A stretch of 64,000 nucleotides of DNA from Niveispirillum cyanobacteriorum (GTDB lineage: Bacteria > Pseudomonadota > Alphaproteobacteria > Azospirillales > Azospirillaceae): assembly GCF_002868735.1 (NCBI RefSeq), contig NZ_CP025612.1, forward strand, positions 372,001-436,000, read 5' to 3'. Below the pieces are notes generated by a model. It searched no databases. It worked only from the letters and a program-made list of their open reading frames with translations, and was not told where the DNA came from. This document shows, piece by piece, positions 54,232 to 62,716 of the stretch. The position numbers and the translations under genes were made by a program. Each line of letters starts with the position of its first letter. Position 1 is the stretch's first letter.

Positions 54232-55139
54232 GGCAAGGGTTTACCCATGGCGGCCACCAGCACCGCGTACCATTCGGCCCCCGTCATCTCCACCTTGAAG
54301 GCGTCGGTGGCCTCCCGGATGCGGTCCGGGGTCTGGCTGCCGATCAGGGGGATGGGGCGGGACGGATGGGCCATGCCCCAGGCATAGGCGACGGCGGCGC
54401 GCGTCGCCCCCTGACGGGCGGCAATCGCGTCCAAGGCGACGGCCACCGCTTGCGTGCGGGCGTCATCGGCTGCACCGAGCAGGCGTCCACCGCCAAGGGG
54501 CGACCATGACAGCACGGCCAGATTGCGTTCCAGCGCCTGATCCAGCACCCCGTCGAACAGCGGATCGGTATGCAGGGGGGAGAATTCCGGCTGGATGGAG
54601 ATCAGGGGGAAGGGCATGTGGGCGGCCAGGGCCGCGAACTGCGTCGGGGTATAGTTCGACACGCCTGCCGCCCTAATTTTGCCCTGCTGGCGCAGTGTGT
54701 CCAATGCTGCGGCCAGTTCGGCGGGATGGGCCAGGAGGTCGGGGCGATGGATCTGATACAGGTCAATGCTTTCCACCCCCAGCCGGCGCAGCGATGCCTC
54801 GCAGGTTTCGATCAGGCGGGACCCGCGCGACCAATAAGGGATGGGAGGCAGGATACCCCCCTTCGTGGCCAGCACGATCCGGTCGCGCAGGCCCGGATTG
54901 GCGGCCAGCACCCGCCCGAACAAAGCCTCCGCCGCGCCGAAACCATGCTCATGGCCGAAACCGTAGATGTCGGCGGTGTCGAACAAGGTGATCCCGGCCT
55001 CCAGTGCGGCCATGGAACGCGCCGTGGCGGCGGCGACATCGTCATCATGGTACCGCCACATGCCCCAGCCCAGCGCGGAGATGGCGGGTGTCCCGTCGAT
55101 CAGCGGGCGGGGCGAAGCGTCGATGGTCAGGCGGTCCAT
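54228..55139 (-). CDS. Aldo/keto reductase (YdhF-like)
   Basis: A 303-residue (beta/alpha)8 NADPH-dependent reductase: GWGMWRY at the start, GITLFDTADIYGFGHEHG with catalytic Asp and Tyr, ATKGGI, IDLYQIHRPDL with catalytic His, GVSNYTPTQF and VLSWSPLGGGRL. The pattern fits the YdhF-like group whose substrate is unknown. AGGA six bases before the ATG at 55139 supports this start; an ATG at 55157 adds six residues. Divergent from tesB. Confidence 0.88.
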   Translation of the reverse strand: MDRLTIDASPRPLIDGTPAISALGWGMWRYHDDDVAAATARSMAALEAGITLFDTADIYGFGHEHGFGAAEALFGRVLAANPGLRDRIVLATKGGILPPIPYWSRGSRLIETCEASLRRLGVESIDLYQIHRPDLLAHPAELAAALDTLRQQGKIRAAGVSNYTPTQFAALAAHMPFPLISIQPEFSPLHTDPLFDGVLDQALERNLAVLSWSPLGGGRLLGAADDARTQAVAVALDAIAARQGATRAAVAYAWGMAHPSRPIPLIGSQTPDRIREATDAFKVEMTGAEWYAVLVAAMGKPLP

Positions 55140-55268
55140 GATAGTCCTAGGCTGCAATGTCGATGGCCGGACTTTCTACAAGCAAATCACCCATGCCGCC
55201 ACCGGACTTGCCAGCCAAGCCCCGCGACCGGGATAGTAATACGTATGTTTGAACATGGGGTAACCGCG

Positions 55269-56162
55269 ATGGAAGCGGCAGAGACGGGTCCCGGCCCGGA
55301 AGAGATGGTAGAGCGGCTGGTCCGCCTGCTGACGGTCAGCGAACTGGGCCCGGACCTTTACCAGGGGTCACGCCAGATCGGCGGCAAGGGCCGCGTGTTC
55401 GGCGGGCAGGTGGTGGCCCAAGCCCTGGCCGCGGCCATCCGTACCGTTGAGGGGGGGCGCATTGCCCATTCTCTGCATGCCTATTTCATGCGCGGGGGGG
55501 ATGAGAATTTCCCCATCGACCTGCGTGTCCACCGCGATTTCGATGGACGCAGCTTTGCCACCCGCCGGGTGGAGGCGATCCAGGGTGGCGAACCGATCCT
55601 GACCCTGACCGCCTCATTCCACCGGCCGGAAGAGGGGTTAGCCCACACCGATTACCGCATGCCGGCCGTTCCCCGGCCTGAGGATCTGCCGCCCGAGGCG
55701 GAGATCGTGAAAAGCTTCATCGACAAGCTGCCGGCACCGGCCCAAGCTTTTTTGCGCCGTCGCCGGGCCGTGGAACTGCGCCATGTGAACCGCGTGGACC
55801 CGACGGATGGGCAGCCGCACGACCCGGTGCAGCATGTCTGGTTCCGTGTGGTGGCCCCGCTGCCGGACGATGCCGACCTGCACCGGGTGGCGCTGGCCTA
55901 TGTTTCCGACATGGTGTTGCTGGGCTCCTCACTGCTGCCGCACGGGCTGAACTGGTTGGCGGGGACTGCCAAGGGGGCCAGCCTGGACCATGCCGTCTGG
56001 CTGCATGAGCGGGATTTCCGGGCCGATGATTGGCTGCTCTACACTACGCACAGCCCCTGGTCTGGTGGCGGACGCGGTCTGAACCAGGGCCGCATCTATG
56101 ACCGGACAGGCCGCCTGATCGCCAGCACGGCGCAGGAAGGCGTGATCCGCAAGATGAGTTGA
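55269..56162 (+). CDS. tesB: Acyl-CoA thioesterase II
   Basis: About 297 residues with two hot-dog folds, matching TesB: GRVFGGQVVAQALAAAIRTV, HSLHAYFMRGGDENFPIDLRVHRDFDGRSFATRRVEAIQGGEPILTLTASFHRPEEGLAH, ALAYVSDMVLLGSSLLPHG (catalytic Asp region), SLDHAVWLHERDFRADDWLLYTTHSPWSGGGRGLNQGRIYDRTGRLIASTAQEGVIRK. Hydrolyses medium to long acyl-CoA. I prefer the ATG at 55269, which brings the length into line with E. coli TesB; the ATG at 55245 is in frame with eight more residues. A second thioesterase gene follows after 12 bases. Confidence 0.92.
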   Translation: MEAAETGPGPEEMVERLVRLLTVSELGPDLYQGSRQIGGKGRVFGGQVVAQALAAAIRTVEGGRIAHSLHAYFMRGGDENFPIDLRVHRDFDGRSFATRRVEAIQGGEPILTLTASFHRPEEGLAHTDYRMPAVPRPEDLPPEAEIVKSFIDKLPAPAQAFLRRRRAVELRHVNRVDPTDGQPHDPVQHVWFRVVAPLPDDADLHRVALAYVSDMVLLGSSLLPHGLNWLAGTAKGASLDHAVWLHERDFRADDWLLYTTHSPWSGGGRGLNQGRIYDRTGRLIASTAQEGVIRKMS

Positions 56163-56174
56163 GAAGGAGAGCCC

Positions 56175-56606
56175 ATGTCCCGTCCGATCGCCCCGACCCG
56201 CGCCGATTTCCGGCATTTCCGCCGGCTGGACACGCGCTGGATGGACAATGACGTCTATGGTCACGTCAACAACGTCACTTACTATTCCTATTTCGACACG
56301 GCGGTGAACGCCTATCTGATCGAAAAGGGTGTCCTGGACATCCATGGCGGCGGCACCATCGGGCTGGTGGTGGAAACGGGGTGCCGGTACTTCGCGTCGG
56401 TGGCCTTTCCCGACACGTTGGAGGCCGGCATCAAGGTCGCCCATCTGGGCAACAGCTCTGTCCGGTACGAGGTTGGTATCTTCCGCGAAGGGGCCGACAG
56501 TGCCGCCGCCGCCGGGCATTTCATCCATGTCTATGTCGATCGCGACAGCCGCCGACCTGTCACCCTGCCTGCGGATCTACGGGGGGTGTTAGAGGGGTTG
56601 GTTTAA
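56175..56606 (+). CDS. 4-hydroxybenzoyl-CoA thioesterase-like (4HBT) protein
   Basis: 143 residues of a single hot-dog fold with the catalytic motif [28 protein letters not shown] (Asp in NDVYGHVNN). GAAGGAG before the ATG is a strong ribosome binding site. It follows tesB with 12 bases between and is probably co-transcribed. Small acyl-CoA or aryl-CoA thioesters are likely substrates; no closer assignment is possible. The gene ends in front of a long hairpin. Confidence 0.88.
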   Translation: MSRPIAPTRADFRHFRRLDTRWMDNDVYGHVNNVTYYSYFDTAVNAYLIEKGVLDIHGGGTIGLVVETGCRYFASVAFPDTLEAGIKVAHLGNSSVRYEVGIFREGADSAAAAGHFIHVYVDRDSRRPVTLPADLRGVLEGLV

Positions 56607-56610
56607 ACCA

Positions 56611-56649
56611 TAGGTCAGGTCGGGGGCGTCAAGCCCTCGCCCTGACCTA
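56611..56649. terminator. Bidirectional hairpin between 4HBT and PseG-like genes
   Basis: TAGGTCAGG (56611-56619) pairs with CCTGACCTA (56641-56649), and inner GC bases extend the stem to about 16 pairs with a mismatch and a wobble. No clear T run follows on either strand. The right arm overlaps the stop codon of the pseG-like gene. It may block read-through between convergent genes. Confidence 0.55.
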
Positions 56650-57675
56650 CGTCAGCAGGTTCCGCAGCGCCGCCGACACCCGCTCCGCCCCGCGCCCGTC
56701 GATGCCACCGGCAGAGATGCGGTGGGACAGGGTGGTACGGGTGCACAGGTCGGACCAGAGCGATAGGGTCCTTTCCACAATCGAGTCAGCCGCCATCCGG
56801 TGCCCCCGCGCATCGACAACAGCGGCCCAGCCCTTGGCCCGCGCATCATCGGCGGCGGGGGCCTGATTGTCGGCAACCACCACCAGCAAGGTGGGCACGG
56901 CCAGGGTCGCCAGTTCCCCGACTGTGCCGCCGCCCGCCGTGACCGCCAGCCCGGCACCCGCCATCAACTCCCCCATTCGCCGGCTGTCCACATGCAGTCG
57001 CACCTGATCTGGAAACCGGGCGCAGGCGGCGCGGATACAGTCCAGAGCGGGGTTGCTGCCACCCGCCACCACGTCCAGATGCATGCCGGCGGGCAGTGCA
57101 GGGGCCAGTCGCTTCACCACCGGCACCGTCAGGCCCGCCGGATCAGAGCCGCCGAAAGTCAGCAGGATGCTGTCGCGGTCGGCCAGGGGCAGCCGTGGCC
57201 CCAACGCCGCCCGTGCAATCTCCTGACGCAGTAGCAGGTACGCATCCCCGAACAGCAGACCCGCGCCGGGTGCCAGCCGGTCATAGGGCAGGGTGTGGGC
57301 GAGCGGGGAGGGGTTCCAGACCAGATCCGCATGTAGGGGACGGTCGGCCAGATCATCCAGCGCCAGCACAGCCCGGAACCCAGGCCGCACGGCGGCCCGC
57401 CAATCGGTATCCAGCCAGTAGCTGTCAACGACTAGAGCGTCGGCCTTCAGCCGGTTAGAAAGTTCCAGCATTGCCGCCGGACCGTCGCCGGTCACGATGT
57501 AATGACCCCATCCATCCGCAGCCAGACGATCGGCCAGCGATGGTGTAATCTCCGCCGTGACGAAGGCCACATGGTCACCCTGGGCGCGCAATGCCTCCGC
57601 CAGGGCGAGGCAGCGCATGATATGGCCAGTACCCTTGGCCGGGCTGGCATCGGCGCGGATCAGGATCAGGGCCAT
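56647..57675 (-). CDS. PseG-like nucleotide-sugar hydrolase/glycosyltransferase
   Basis: 342 residues of the GT-B fold close to PseG (UDP-2,4-diacetamido-2,4,6-trideoxy-beta-L-altropyranose hydrolase): IRADASPAKGTGHIMRCLALAEALRAQG, DALVVDSYWLD, LALDDLADRPLHADLVWNPS, ILLTFGGSDPAGLT and GLAVTAGGGTVGELATLAVPTLLVVVADNQAPAADD. PseG acts in pseudaminic acid synthesis, but no other pse genes are near. The bordering gene is a FabH-like ketosynthase on the opposite strand. The function could be another nucleotide sugar step; confidence in the family is high, in the exact reaction moderate. Confidence 0.78.
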   Translation of the reverse strand: MALILIRADASPAKGTGHIMRCLALAEALRAQGDHVAFVTAEITPSLADRLAADGWGHYIVTGDGPAAMLELSNRLKADALVVDSYWLDTDWRAAVRPGFRAVLALDDLADRPLHADLVWNPSPLAHTLPYDRLAPGAGLLFGDAYLLLRQEIARAALGPRLPLADRDSILLTFGGSDPAGLTVPVVKRLAPALPAGMHLDVVAGGSNPALDCIRAACARFPDQVRLHVDSRRMGELMAGAGLAVTAGGGTVGELATLAVPTLLVVVADNQAPAADDARAKGWAAVVDARGHRMAADSIVERTLSLWSDLCTRTTLSHRISAGGIDGRGAERVSAALRNLLT

Positions 57676-57882
57676 GGGTGCCAGAACCCCCGTGCAACAT
57701 GGTGCAACACAAATACGTACCCTGTTTCACGGGGCATAAATACTAGAAATAATTGAGATATTTGTAACATAGGGGGTGTGCATGGTGCAAGAGTGGCCCC
57801 AATGGGCCGTGCACCCGCTTGGATCGCCATACCGGTTTGTGGTCTATTGGATGGACGACATGAAGGTCAGGACAGTGAAGCC

Positions 57883-58962
57883 ATGAAGGCCACCATCGAA
57901 GGGGTACGGATCGCCGGTGTGCGGGCCGTGGTGCCGCGTCAGCGCCATTCCTTTGTCGAGGAACCGGGCATCTTCACGCCGGAGGAGGCGCGCAAGCTGC
58001 ATGCCGGCATCGGTGTCTATGAGCGCCGCGTTCTGCCCCGGCCCTATTGCGCGTCGGACATGTGCCGGGCGGCAGCGGAAGGGTTGCTGGAACAACTGGG
58101 CTGGGAACCGTCATCGGTCGATGTGCTGATTTTCGTCAGCCAGGATGTGGATTACGTGCTGCCGGTTACGGCGGCGGTCCTGCAACGACATCTGGGCCTG
58201 CCGACATCCGCGGCCTGCTTCGATGTCACCCTGGGCTGTTCGGGTTTTGTCTATGGCGTCTGGATGGCGGCACGGCTGCTGGCGGGTACGGCCAAGCGCG
58301 CGCTGGTCCTGTGTGGGGATAACTCCACCCGCTGGCTGCATCCGGAAGACAAGGCGACCCTGCCATTGTTCGGAGATGCGGGTTCGGCCACAGCACTGGA
58401 GATTGATCCGGGGGCATCCCCCATCCATGTCAGCCTGGGCACCGACGGCGGTGGGGCTAAGCATATTTTTGTGAAGGCCGGGGGTAAGCGCGATTGCCTT
58501 ATCCCTACTGACCCGCCCCGGTCGGAGGCGGAGATGACGCGGCTTTACCGCGACGCCCGCCTGCATCTGAACGGGGCGGAGGTCTTCACCTTCACCCTGC
58601 GTGCGGTGCCGGGCCTGCTGAAAGAGGCAATGGCCGATGCGGGCGTGACGGTGGGCGATCTGGATTATGTCGTCCCGCATCAGGCCAACAAGATGATGTT
58701 GGATCATATCCGCAAGAAAATTGGCGCCGATCCCGTCAAATACATCATCGACATGGAGAAATACGGCAACACCAGCAGCGCGTCGGTGCCGTTGGCGCTC
58801 TGTTCGCGCCTGGGCGCGGAGTTGGCCGAGGGACGGAAGAAGCTGCTGCTGGCAGGGTTCGGCGTGGGTTGGTCCTGGGGCACGATCCTGACTGATATTG
58901 GCCCAATTCCGGCACCAACCGTGGTGGATCTACCGGAAGATTACCCGGTGATGGAGGTCTGA
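57883..58962 (+). CDS. 3-oxoacyl-ACP synthase III-like protein
   Basis: 359 residues of the FabH thiolase fold with the catalytic triad: Cys in FDVTLGCSGFVYGVWMAARLL, His in VVPHQANKMMLDHIRKK and Asn in EKYGNTSSASVPLAL. N-terminal IEGVRIAGVRAVVPRQRHSF differs from housekeeping FabH, and no fab genes flank it, so a specialised role is likely. FabH-like proteins occur in glycan-acylation loci near Pse/Leg genes. The ATG at 57883 is preferred; a reading from 57778 adds 35 residues without homology. Divergent from the pseG-like gene. Confidence 0.85.
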   Translation: MKATIEGVRIAGVRAVVPRQRHSFVEEPGIFTPEEARKLHAGIGVYERRVLPRPYCASDMCRAAAEGLLEQLGWEPSSVDVLIFVSQDVDYVLPVTAAVLQRHLGLPTSAACFDVTLGCSGFVYGVWMAARLLAGTAKRALVLCGDNSTRWLHPEDKATLPLFGDAGSATALEIDPGASPIHVSLGTDGGGAKHIFVKAGGKRDCLIPTDPPRSEAEMTRLYRDARLHLNGAEVFTFTLRAVPGLLKEAMADAGVTVGDLDYVVPHQANKMMLDHIRKKIGADPVKYIIDMEKYGNTSSASVPLALCSRLGAELAEGRKKLLLAGFGVGWSWGTILTDIGPIPAPTVVDLPEDYPVMEV

Positions 58963-59043
58963 CGGGGACGGCGCGCCGTCACCTTCTGGCCCAAATTCAG
59001 CACTAAATGGCCCGAACGCGTCGGCCCAATTTGCGTCAGCCGC

Positions 59044-59087
59044 TTGAACGGTCTGCCCGCGATGCCTATAAATGCGAATTAATCGCA
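59044..59087 (+). promoter_or_regulatory. Sigma70 promoter overlapped by a Fur-like box
   Basis: TTGAAC (59044-59049), a 17-base spacer and TATAAA (59067-59072) form a near-consensus promoter. TGCGAAT-T-AATCGCA (59073-59087), a 7-1-7 dyad with 6 of 7 pairs, starts one base after the -10 box and covers the predicted start site. This layout fits iron-dependent repression by a Fur-type regulator of the PepSY/siderophore receptor operon. Confidence 0.65.
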
Positions 59088-59110
59088 ATATCATGCTGGC
59101 GGTCTCATCA

Positions 59111-60256
59111 ATGTCCTCCCGGACGATCCGTGCCTGGTTCTGGGTCCATAAATGGTCCAGCCTGATCTGTACGGCATTCCTGCTGATGCTGTGCCTTACC
59201 GGCCTGCCCCTGATCTTTCATGATGAGATCGAGGCGATGGGGGCGGATAAACAGACACTGACCGCCACGGATGCACCCAACCGTTCCCTGGATGAGATTA
59301 TGGCCATCGCCCTGGCCGACCGTCCGGGCCATGCGGGCCTGTTCATGAGCTTTGACGAGGATCGGCCCGTTGTAAATGTCACGACGGCACCGCGCCCAGA
59401 TTCGCCGGAAACGGAAATGACCCTGCGGTCATACGATTTGCGTACCGGCGAACTGGTCGGTGTGATCACCGATGACGGGGTGATGCATTTCCTGTTGCAG
59501 CTTCACACCGACATGTTCTTGGGCCTGCCCGGAATGCTGTTCCTGGGCTTCATGGGCGTGCTGTTCTTCGTGGCCACCGTATCGGGCGTCGTGCTGTATG
59601 CGCCGTTCATGCGCAAGCTGGCCTTCGGTACCGTGCGAGCCAGTCGGTCTACGCGCGTCAGGTGGCTGGATTATCACAATCTTCTGGGCATCGTGACCCT
59701 GGCCTGGGTCAGCGTGGTCGGCCTGACGGGCGTGATCAATACGCTGGCTACTCCCATTGTTCAGCTCTGGCAGCAGGGTGAACTGGCGGAATTGACGGGT
59801 GCCTATAGAGGATTGGCGCCGATCCCGCCTGGTCAGCTTGGTTCCCTGCATGATGCGGTGGCGACCGCACGGCAGGCCGCACCCGGCAACTGGGTGCAGT
59901 TCGTGGCCTTTCCGGGTGGTGCGTTCAGCACACAGCATCATTATGCCGTGTTCCTGCAGGGCGACACGCCCCTGACCCAGAAGCTGCTGACGCCGGCCCT
60001 TATCGATGCCCAGACCGGTGACTTGACGGCGATGCGCCCGTTGCCCTGGTACGTGCAGACGCTGTTGATGTCACAGCCGCTGCATTTCGGGGATTATGGC
60101 GGGCTGCCGCTGAAACTGCTTTGGGCCGTGCTGGACCTGTTCAGCATCATCATCCTGGGATCGGGTCTGTATCTGTGGCTGGCAAAGCGTGGCATGGCCT
60201 CGGAAGCGCGCCTGCGGGAGATCGAAGCATCCGTCGTCATGGGGGCGGCGGAATGA
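59111..60256 (+). CDS. PepSY-associated TM helix protein (ferric siderophore-linked)
   Basis: 381 residues with four helices and PepSY-like periplasmic loops: IRAWFWVHKWSSLICTAFLLMLCLTGLPLIFHDEI, MHFLLQLHTDMFLGLPGMLFLGFMGVLFFVATVSGVVLYAPF, WLDYHNLLGIVTLAWVSVVGLTGVI, PLKLLWAVLDLFSIIILGSGLYLWLAKR. Such proteins are probable inner-membrane reductases of ferric siderophores. Histidines in the helices could bind heme. Because the ATG at 59072 lies inside the promoter and Fur box, I chose 59111. Its stop overlaps the next small gene (ATGA), and a TonB receptor follows. Confidence 0.87.
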   Translation: MSSRTIRAWFWVHKWSSLICTAFLLMLCLTGLPLIFHDEIEAMGADKQTLTATDAPNRSLDEIMAIALADRPGHAGLFMSFDEDRPVVNVTTAPRPDSPETEMTLRSYDLRTGELVGVITDDGVMHFLLQLHTDMFLGLPGMLFLGFMGVLFFVATVSGVVLYAPFMRKLAFGTVRASRSTRVRWLDYHNLLGIVTLAWVSVVGLTGVINTLATPIVQLWQQGELAELTGAYRGLAPIPPGQLGSLHDAVATARQAAPGNWVQFVAFPGGAFSTQHHYAVFLQGDTPLTQKLLTPALIDAQTGDLTAMRPLPWYVQTLLMSQPLHFGDYGGLPLKLLWAVLDLFSIIILGSGLYLWLAKRGMASEARLREIEASVVMGAAE

Positions 60257-60429
60257 AACGACAGTCGCTCTGGGCCGTGTTTGCAGCTCCCATCGCCATC
60301 GCGCTGTTCAGCACCATCGGGCTTGTCGCCGCGCTGACGGGTGACGGCTGGCGCGATGCCTTGTCCTGGGCGGCGCTGGGTGTGCCCGTCCTTGCCGTGG
60401 CTTGGGCCACCAAGGTGCGGCGCTCGTGA
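60253..60429 (+). CDS. Small two-helix membrane protein of the siderophore operon
   Basis: 58 residues: MKRQSLWAVFAAPIAIALFSTIGLVAALTGDGWRDALSWAALGVPVLAVAWATKVRRS. Two helices are separated by TGDGWRD. The start overlaps the PepSY stop by four bases, which signals coupling. Proteins of this kind recur between PepSY and TonB receptor genes in Proteobacteria; function unknown. Confidence 0.8.
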   Translation: MKRQSLWAVFAAPIAIALFSTIGLVAALTGDGWRDALSWAALGVPVLAVAWATKVRRS

Positions 60430-60518
60430 TTTCTCAGCTTCAAGAGCGCGACTGACTGTCGCTTGCATTTTCAATCTTGTCCTGAAGGGCGGCTGGGACC
60501 GCCGCATGGGGGTTTCGG

Positions 60519-62657
60519 ATGCGTTTTCGTGCTTTGATCCTGGCGAGTGCTGCGGCGCTGGCACCGTTGCCGGCTCTGGCCCAGACGGCGGACAGCCTGT
60601 CGGAGATCGTGGTGACGGCCCAGCGGGGCAACCAGACACAGGTGATCCGGGGTGGTTCAGTCGGCGTTATGGGGGACAAGGCGGCGGAGGATGTGCCGTT
60701 CGCCATCAAATCCTATGGCTCCGCCCTGATCTTGAACCAGCAGCCGCAGACGTTGGGCCAAGTGCTGGAGAATGATCCCTCCATCCGCACCGGCTATGCG
60801 TTTGGCAATGCGGCCGAACTGTTCATCCTCCGCGGCTTCCCGCTTTATGGCGACGATATCGCGCTGGACGGGCTTTATGGTCTGACGCCGCGTCAGTTGA
60901 TTGCGCCTGAACTATACGAACAGGTGCAGGTGCTGAACGGCGCCAGTGCCTTCCTGAACGGGGCTGCACCCGGCGGCTCGGGTATCGGCGGCAGCGTCAA
61001 CCTGACGCCGAAGCGGGCCGGAACCAAGCCGCTGACCCGTGCCACCCTGAACTATGCAGGGGATGAGCATGTCGGCGGCAGCTTCGACATTGCCCGCCGT
61101 ACCGGACCCGATGACAGCATCGGCATTCGCGTGAACGGTGCCGCCCGCCGAGGCGAGGTCGCGGTCGATGGGGAATTCCGCAGCGCCTATGTGCTGGGTG
61201 CCGGCATTGATTGGACGGGCGACCGCGCACGTCTGGGTTTGGATCTGGCCTATCAGCGCATGCATGTGCGGCAATTACGACCCAAGGTGACGGTATCCAC
61301 CGCCATTCCCAAGGTGCCCGATGCCGATGCCAATTATGGTCAGCCGTGGACCTATTCCACCCTGCGCGACCTGTACGGCATGGTGAAGGGCGAATATGAC
61401 CTGACCGATGATGTCACCGCCTATGCGGCATTCGGCGCGCGGGATGGGTCGGAACGCGGTCTTTATGGCGGCATCACCGTTACCGATGTGGTGACGGGGG
61501 CGGCCACGGGTGACGGCATGTTCGTGCCGCGCACCGACAATAATGAGGCGGGGCAAGCGGGTATCCGAGCCAAGTTCAAGACCGGCGCGATCAGCCATGA
61601 GGTGAATGCCGGCGCCTCCATGATCTGGCAGGTCAATCGCAACGCCTATGATTTCCTGCGGGGCTATGCCACCAACCTGTACAACACACCCGCAGCAACA
61701 CAACCCACGACCTTGTTCGCTGGCGGTGACCTGGATGATCCGTTCCCGCTGAGCCGGTCGCAGTTGGGCAGCCTGTTCATCTCCGATACTGTTGGAGCCT
61801 TTGATGACCGTGCCTTGTTGACTGTTGGCTTGCGTCATCAGGCGATCCAGGTGAAGTCTTATTCCTATGCCGACGGGTCGCGGACGGGCGAGTATGACGA
61901 GAGCGCCAATACCCCCGTCATCGGTCTGGTGATCAAGCCCGTAGACGGCCTCTCCGTCTACATCAACCGCATCCAGGGTCTGGCCCAGGGGCCGAGCGCG
62001 CCTATCGACCCCAAGCTGGTTAATTCCGGCGAGGTGTTCGCACCGTACAAATCCACGCAGTATGAACTCGGCGGCAAGGTCGCCGTTGGTGGTGTTGGCC
62101 TGTCGCTGGCCCTCTATCAGACCAAGCAGCCCAGCGCCTTCACCCGGCCCGTGGACCCGGCCAATCCGGCGGGGCAGCAGATCTATGTGCTGGACGGCGA
62201 GCAGCGCAACCGGGGTGTGGAGTTCAGCCTGGATGGCGAACCGGTAGAGGGCCTGCGCGTGATCGGTGGCCTGTCCGTCGGCAAGGCGGAGTTGCGCCGG
62301 ACCGGCGGTGGCGTGAATGAGGGCAACTGGGCGCCCGGTGTGCCGTCCTACACCCTGAACGGCAATATCGAATGGGATCTGCCCTTCCTGCCGGCGGCCA
62401 CTCTGACGGGCCGTGTCGTGCGGACGGGGGAGCAGAAGGTGAACGCCGCCAACACCCTGGAAATCGGGTCCTGGACGCGGTTCGATATCGGCGCGCGCTA
62501 TGTGTTTGAGATGAATGACAGGCCAGTCAGCCTGCGCTTCAACATCGATAACGTGGCCAACAAGCGCTACTGGGCATCAGCCTATGACAGTTTCAGCAGC
62601 ACCCTTCTGCAGGGTGCGCCGCGCACCGTGAAACTGTCCACCACGGTCGATTTCTAA
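60519..62657 (+). CDS. TonB-dependent siderophore receptor
   Basis: 712 residues with signal peptide MRFRALILASAAALAPLPALAQ, TonB-box region SEIVVTAQRGN, plug domain (DVPFAIKSYGSALILNQQPQTLGQVLENDPSIRTGYAFGNAAELFILRGFPLYGDDIALDGLYG, LNGASAFLNGAAPGGSGIGGSVNLTPKRA) and a barrel ending in TVKLSTTVDF, C-terminal Phe. The plug layout is typical of ferric siderophore receptors. GGGGG about seven bases upstream supports the ATG. It lies in the Fur-controlled unit, so iron starvation induction is expected. Confidence 0.9.
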   Translation: MRFRALILASAAALAPLPALAQTADSLSEIVVTAQRGNQTQVIRGGSVGVMGDKAAEDVPFAIKSYGSALILNQQPQTLGQVLENDPSIRTGYAFGNAAELFILRGFPLYGDDIALDGLYGLTPRQLIAPELYEQVQVLNGASAFLNGAAPGGSGIGGSVNLTPKRAGTKPLTRATLNYAGDEHVGGSFDIARRTGPDDSIGIRVNGAARRGEVAVDGEFRSAYVLGAGIDWTGDRARLGLDLAYQRMHVRQLRPKVTVSTAIPKVPDADANYGQPWTYSTLRDLYGMVKGEYDLTDDVTAYAAFGARDGSERGLYGGITVTDVVTGAATGDGMFVPRTDNNEAGQAGIRAKFKTGAISHEVNAGASMIWQVNRNAYDFLRGYATNLYNTPAATQPTTLFAGGDLDDPFPLSRSQLGSLFISDTVGAFDDRALLTVGLRHQAIQVKSYSYADGSRTGEYDESANTPVIGLVIKPVDGLSVYINRIQGLAQGPSAPIDPKLVNSGEVFAPYKSTQYELGGKVAVGGVGLSLALYQTKQPSAFTRPVDPANPAGQQIYVLDGEQRNRGVEFSLDGEPVEGLRVIGGLSVGKAELRRTGGGVNEGNWAPGVPSYTLNGNIEWDLPFLPAATLTGRVVRTGEQKVNAANTLEIGSWTRFDIGARYVFEMNDRPVSLRFNIDNVANKRYWASAYDSFSSTLLQGAPRTVKLSTTVDF

Positions 62658-62666
62658 GGATGGTCA

Positions 62667-62701
62667 GGACTGGGATGGGGCATGATGCACCATCCCAGTC
62701 C
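62667..62701 (+). repeat. Perfect 12-bp inverted repeat after the siderophore receptor gene
   Basis: GGACTGGGATGG (62667-62678) and CCATCCCAGTCC (62690-62701) pair without mismatch around an 11-base loop, ten bases after the stop. There is no T run, so it may be a Rho-linked terminator, an mRNA-stabilising hairpin or an attenuator in front of the next gene. Confidence 0.6.
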
Positions 62702-62716
62702 GTGATGTGCCAATCG

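Noticed and set aside
57691-57790. Repeats of GTGCAA between the pseG-like and FabH-like genes
   Set aside because: The copies are short and unevenly spaced, so a binding site cannot be claimed.
58967-58980. GACGGCGCGCCGTC palindrome after the FabH-like gene
   Set aside because: Perfect but short, with no loop and no T run; could be chance in GC-rich DNA.
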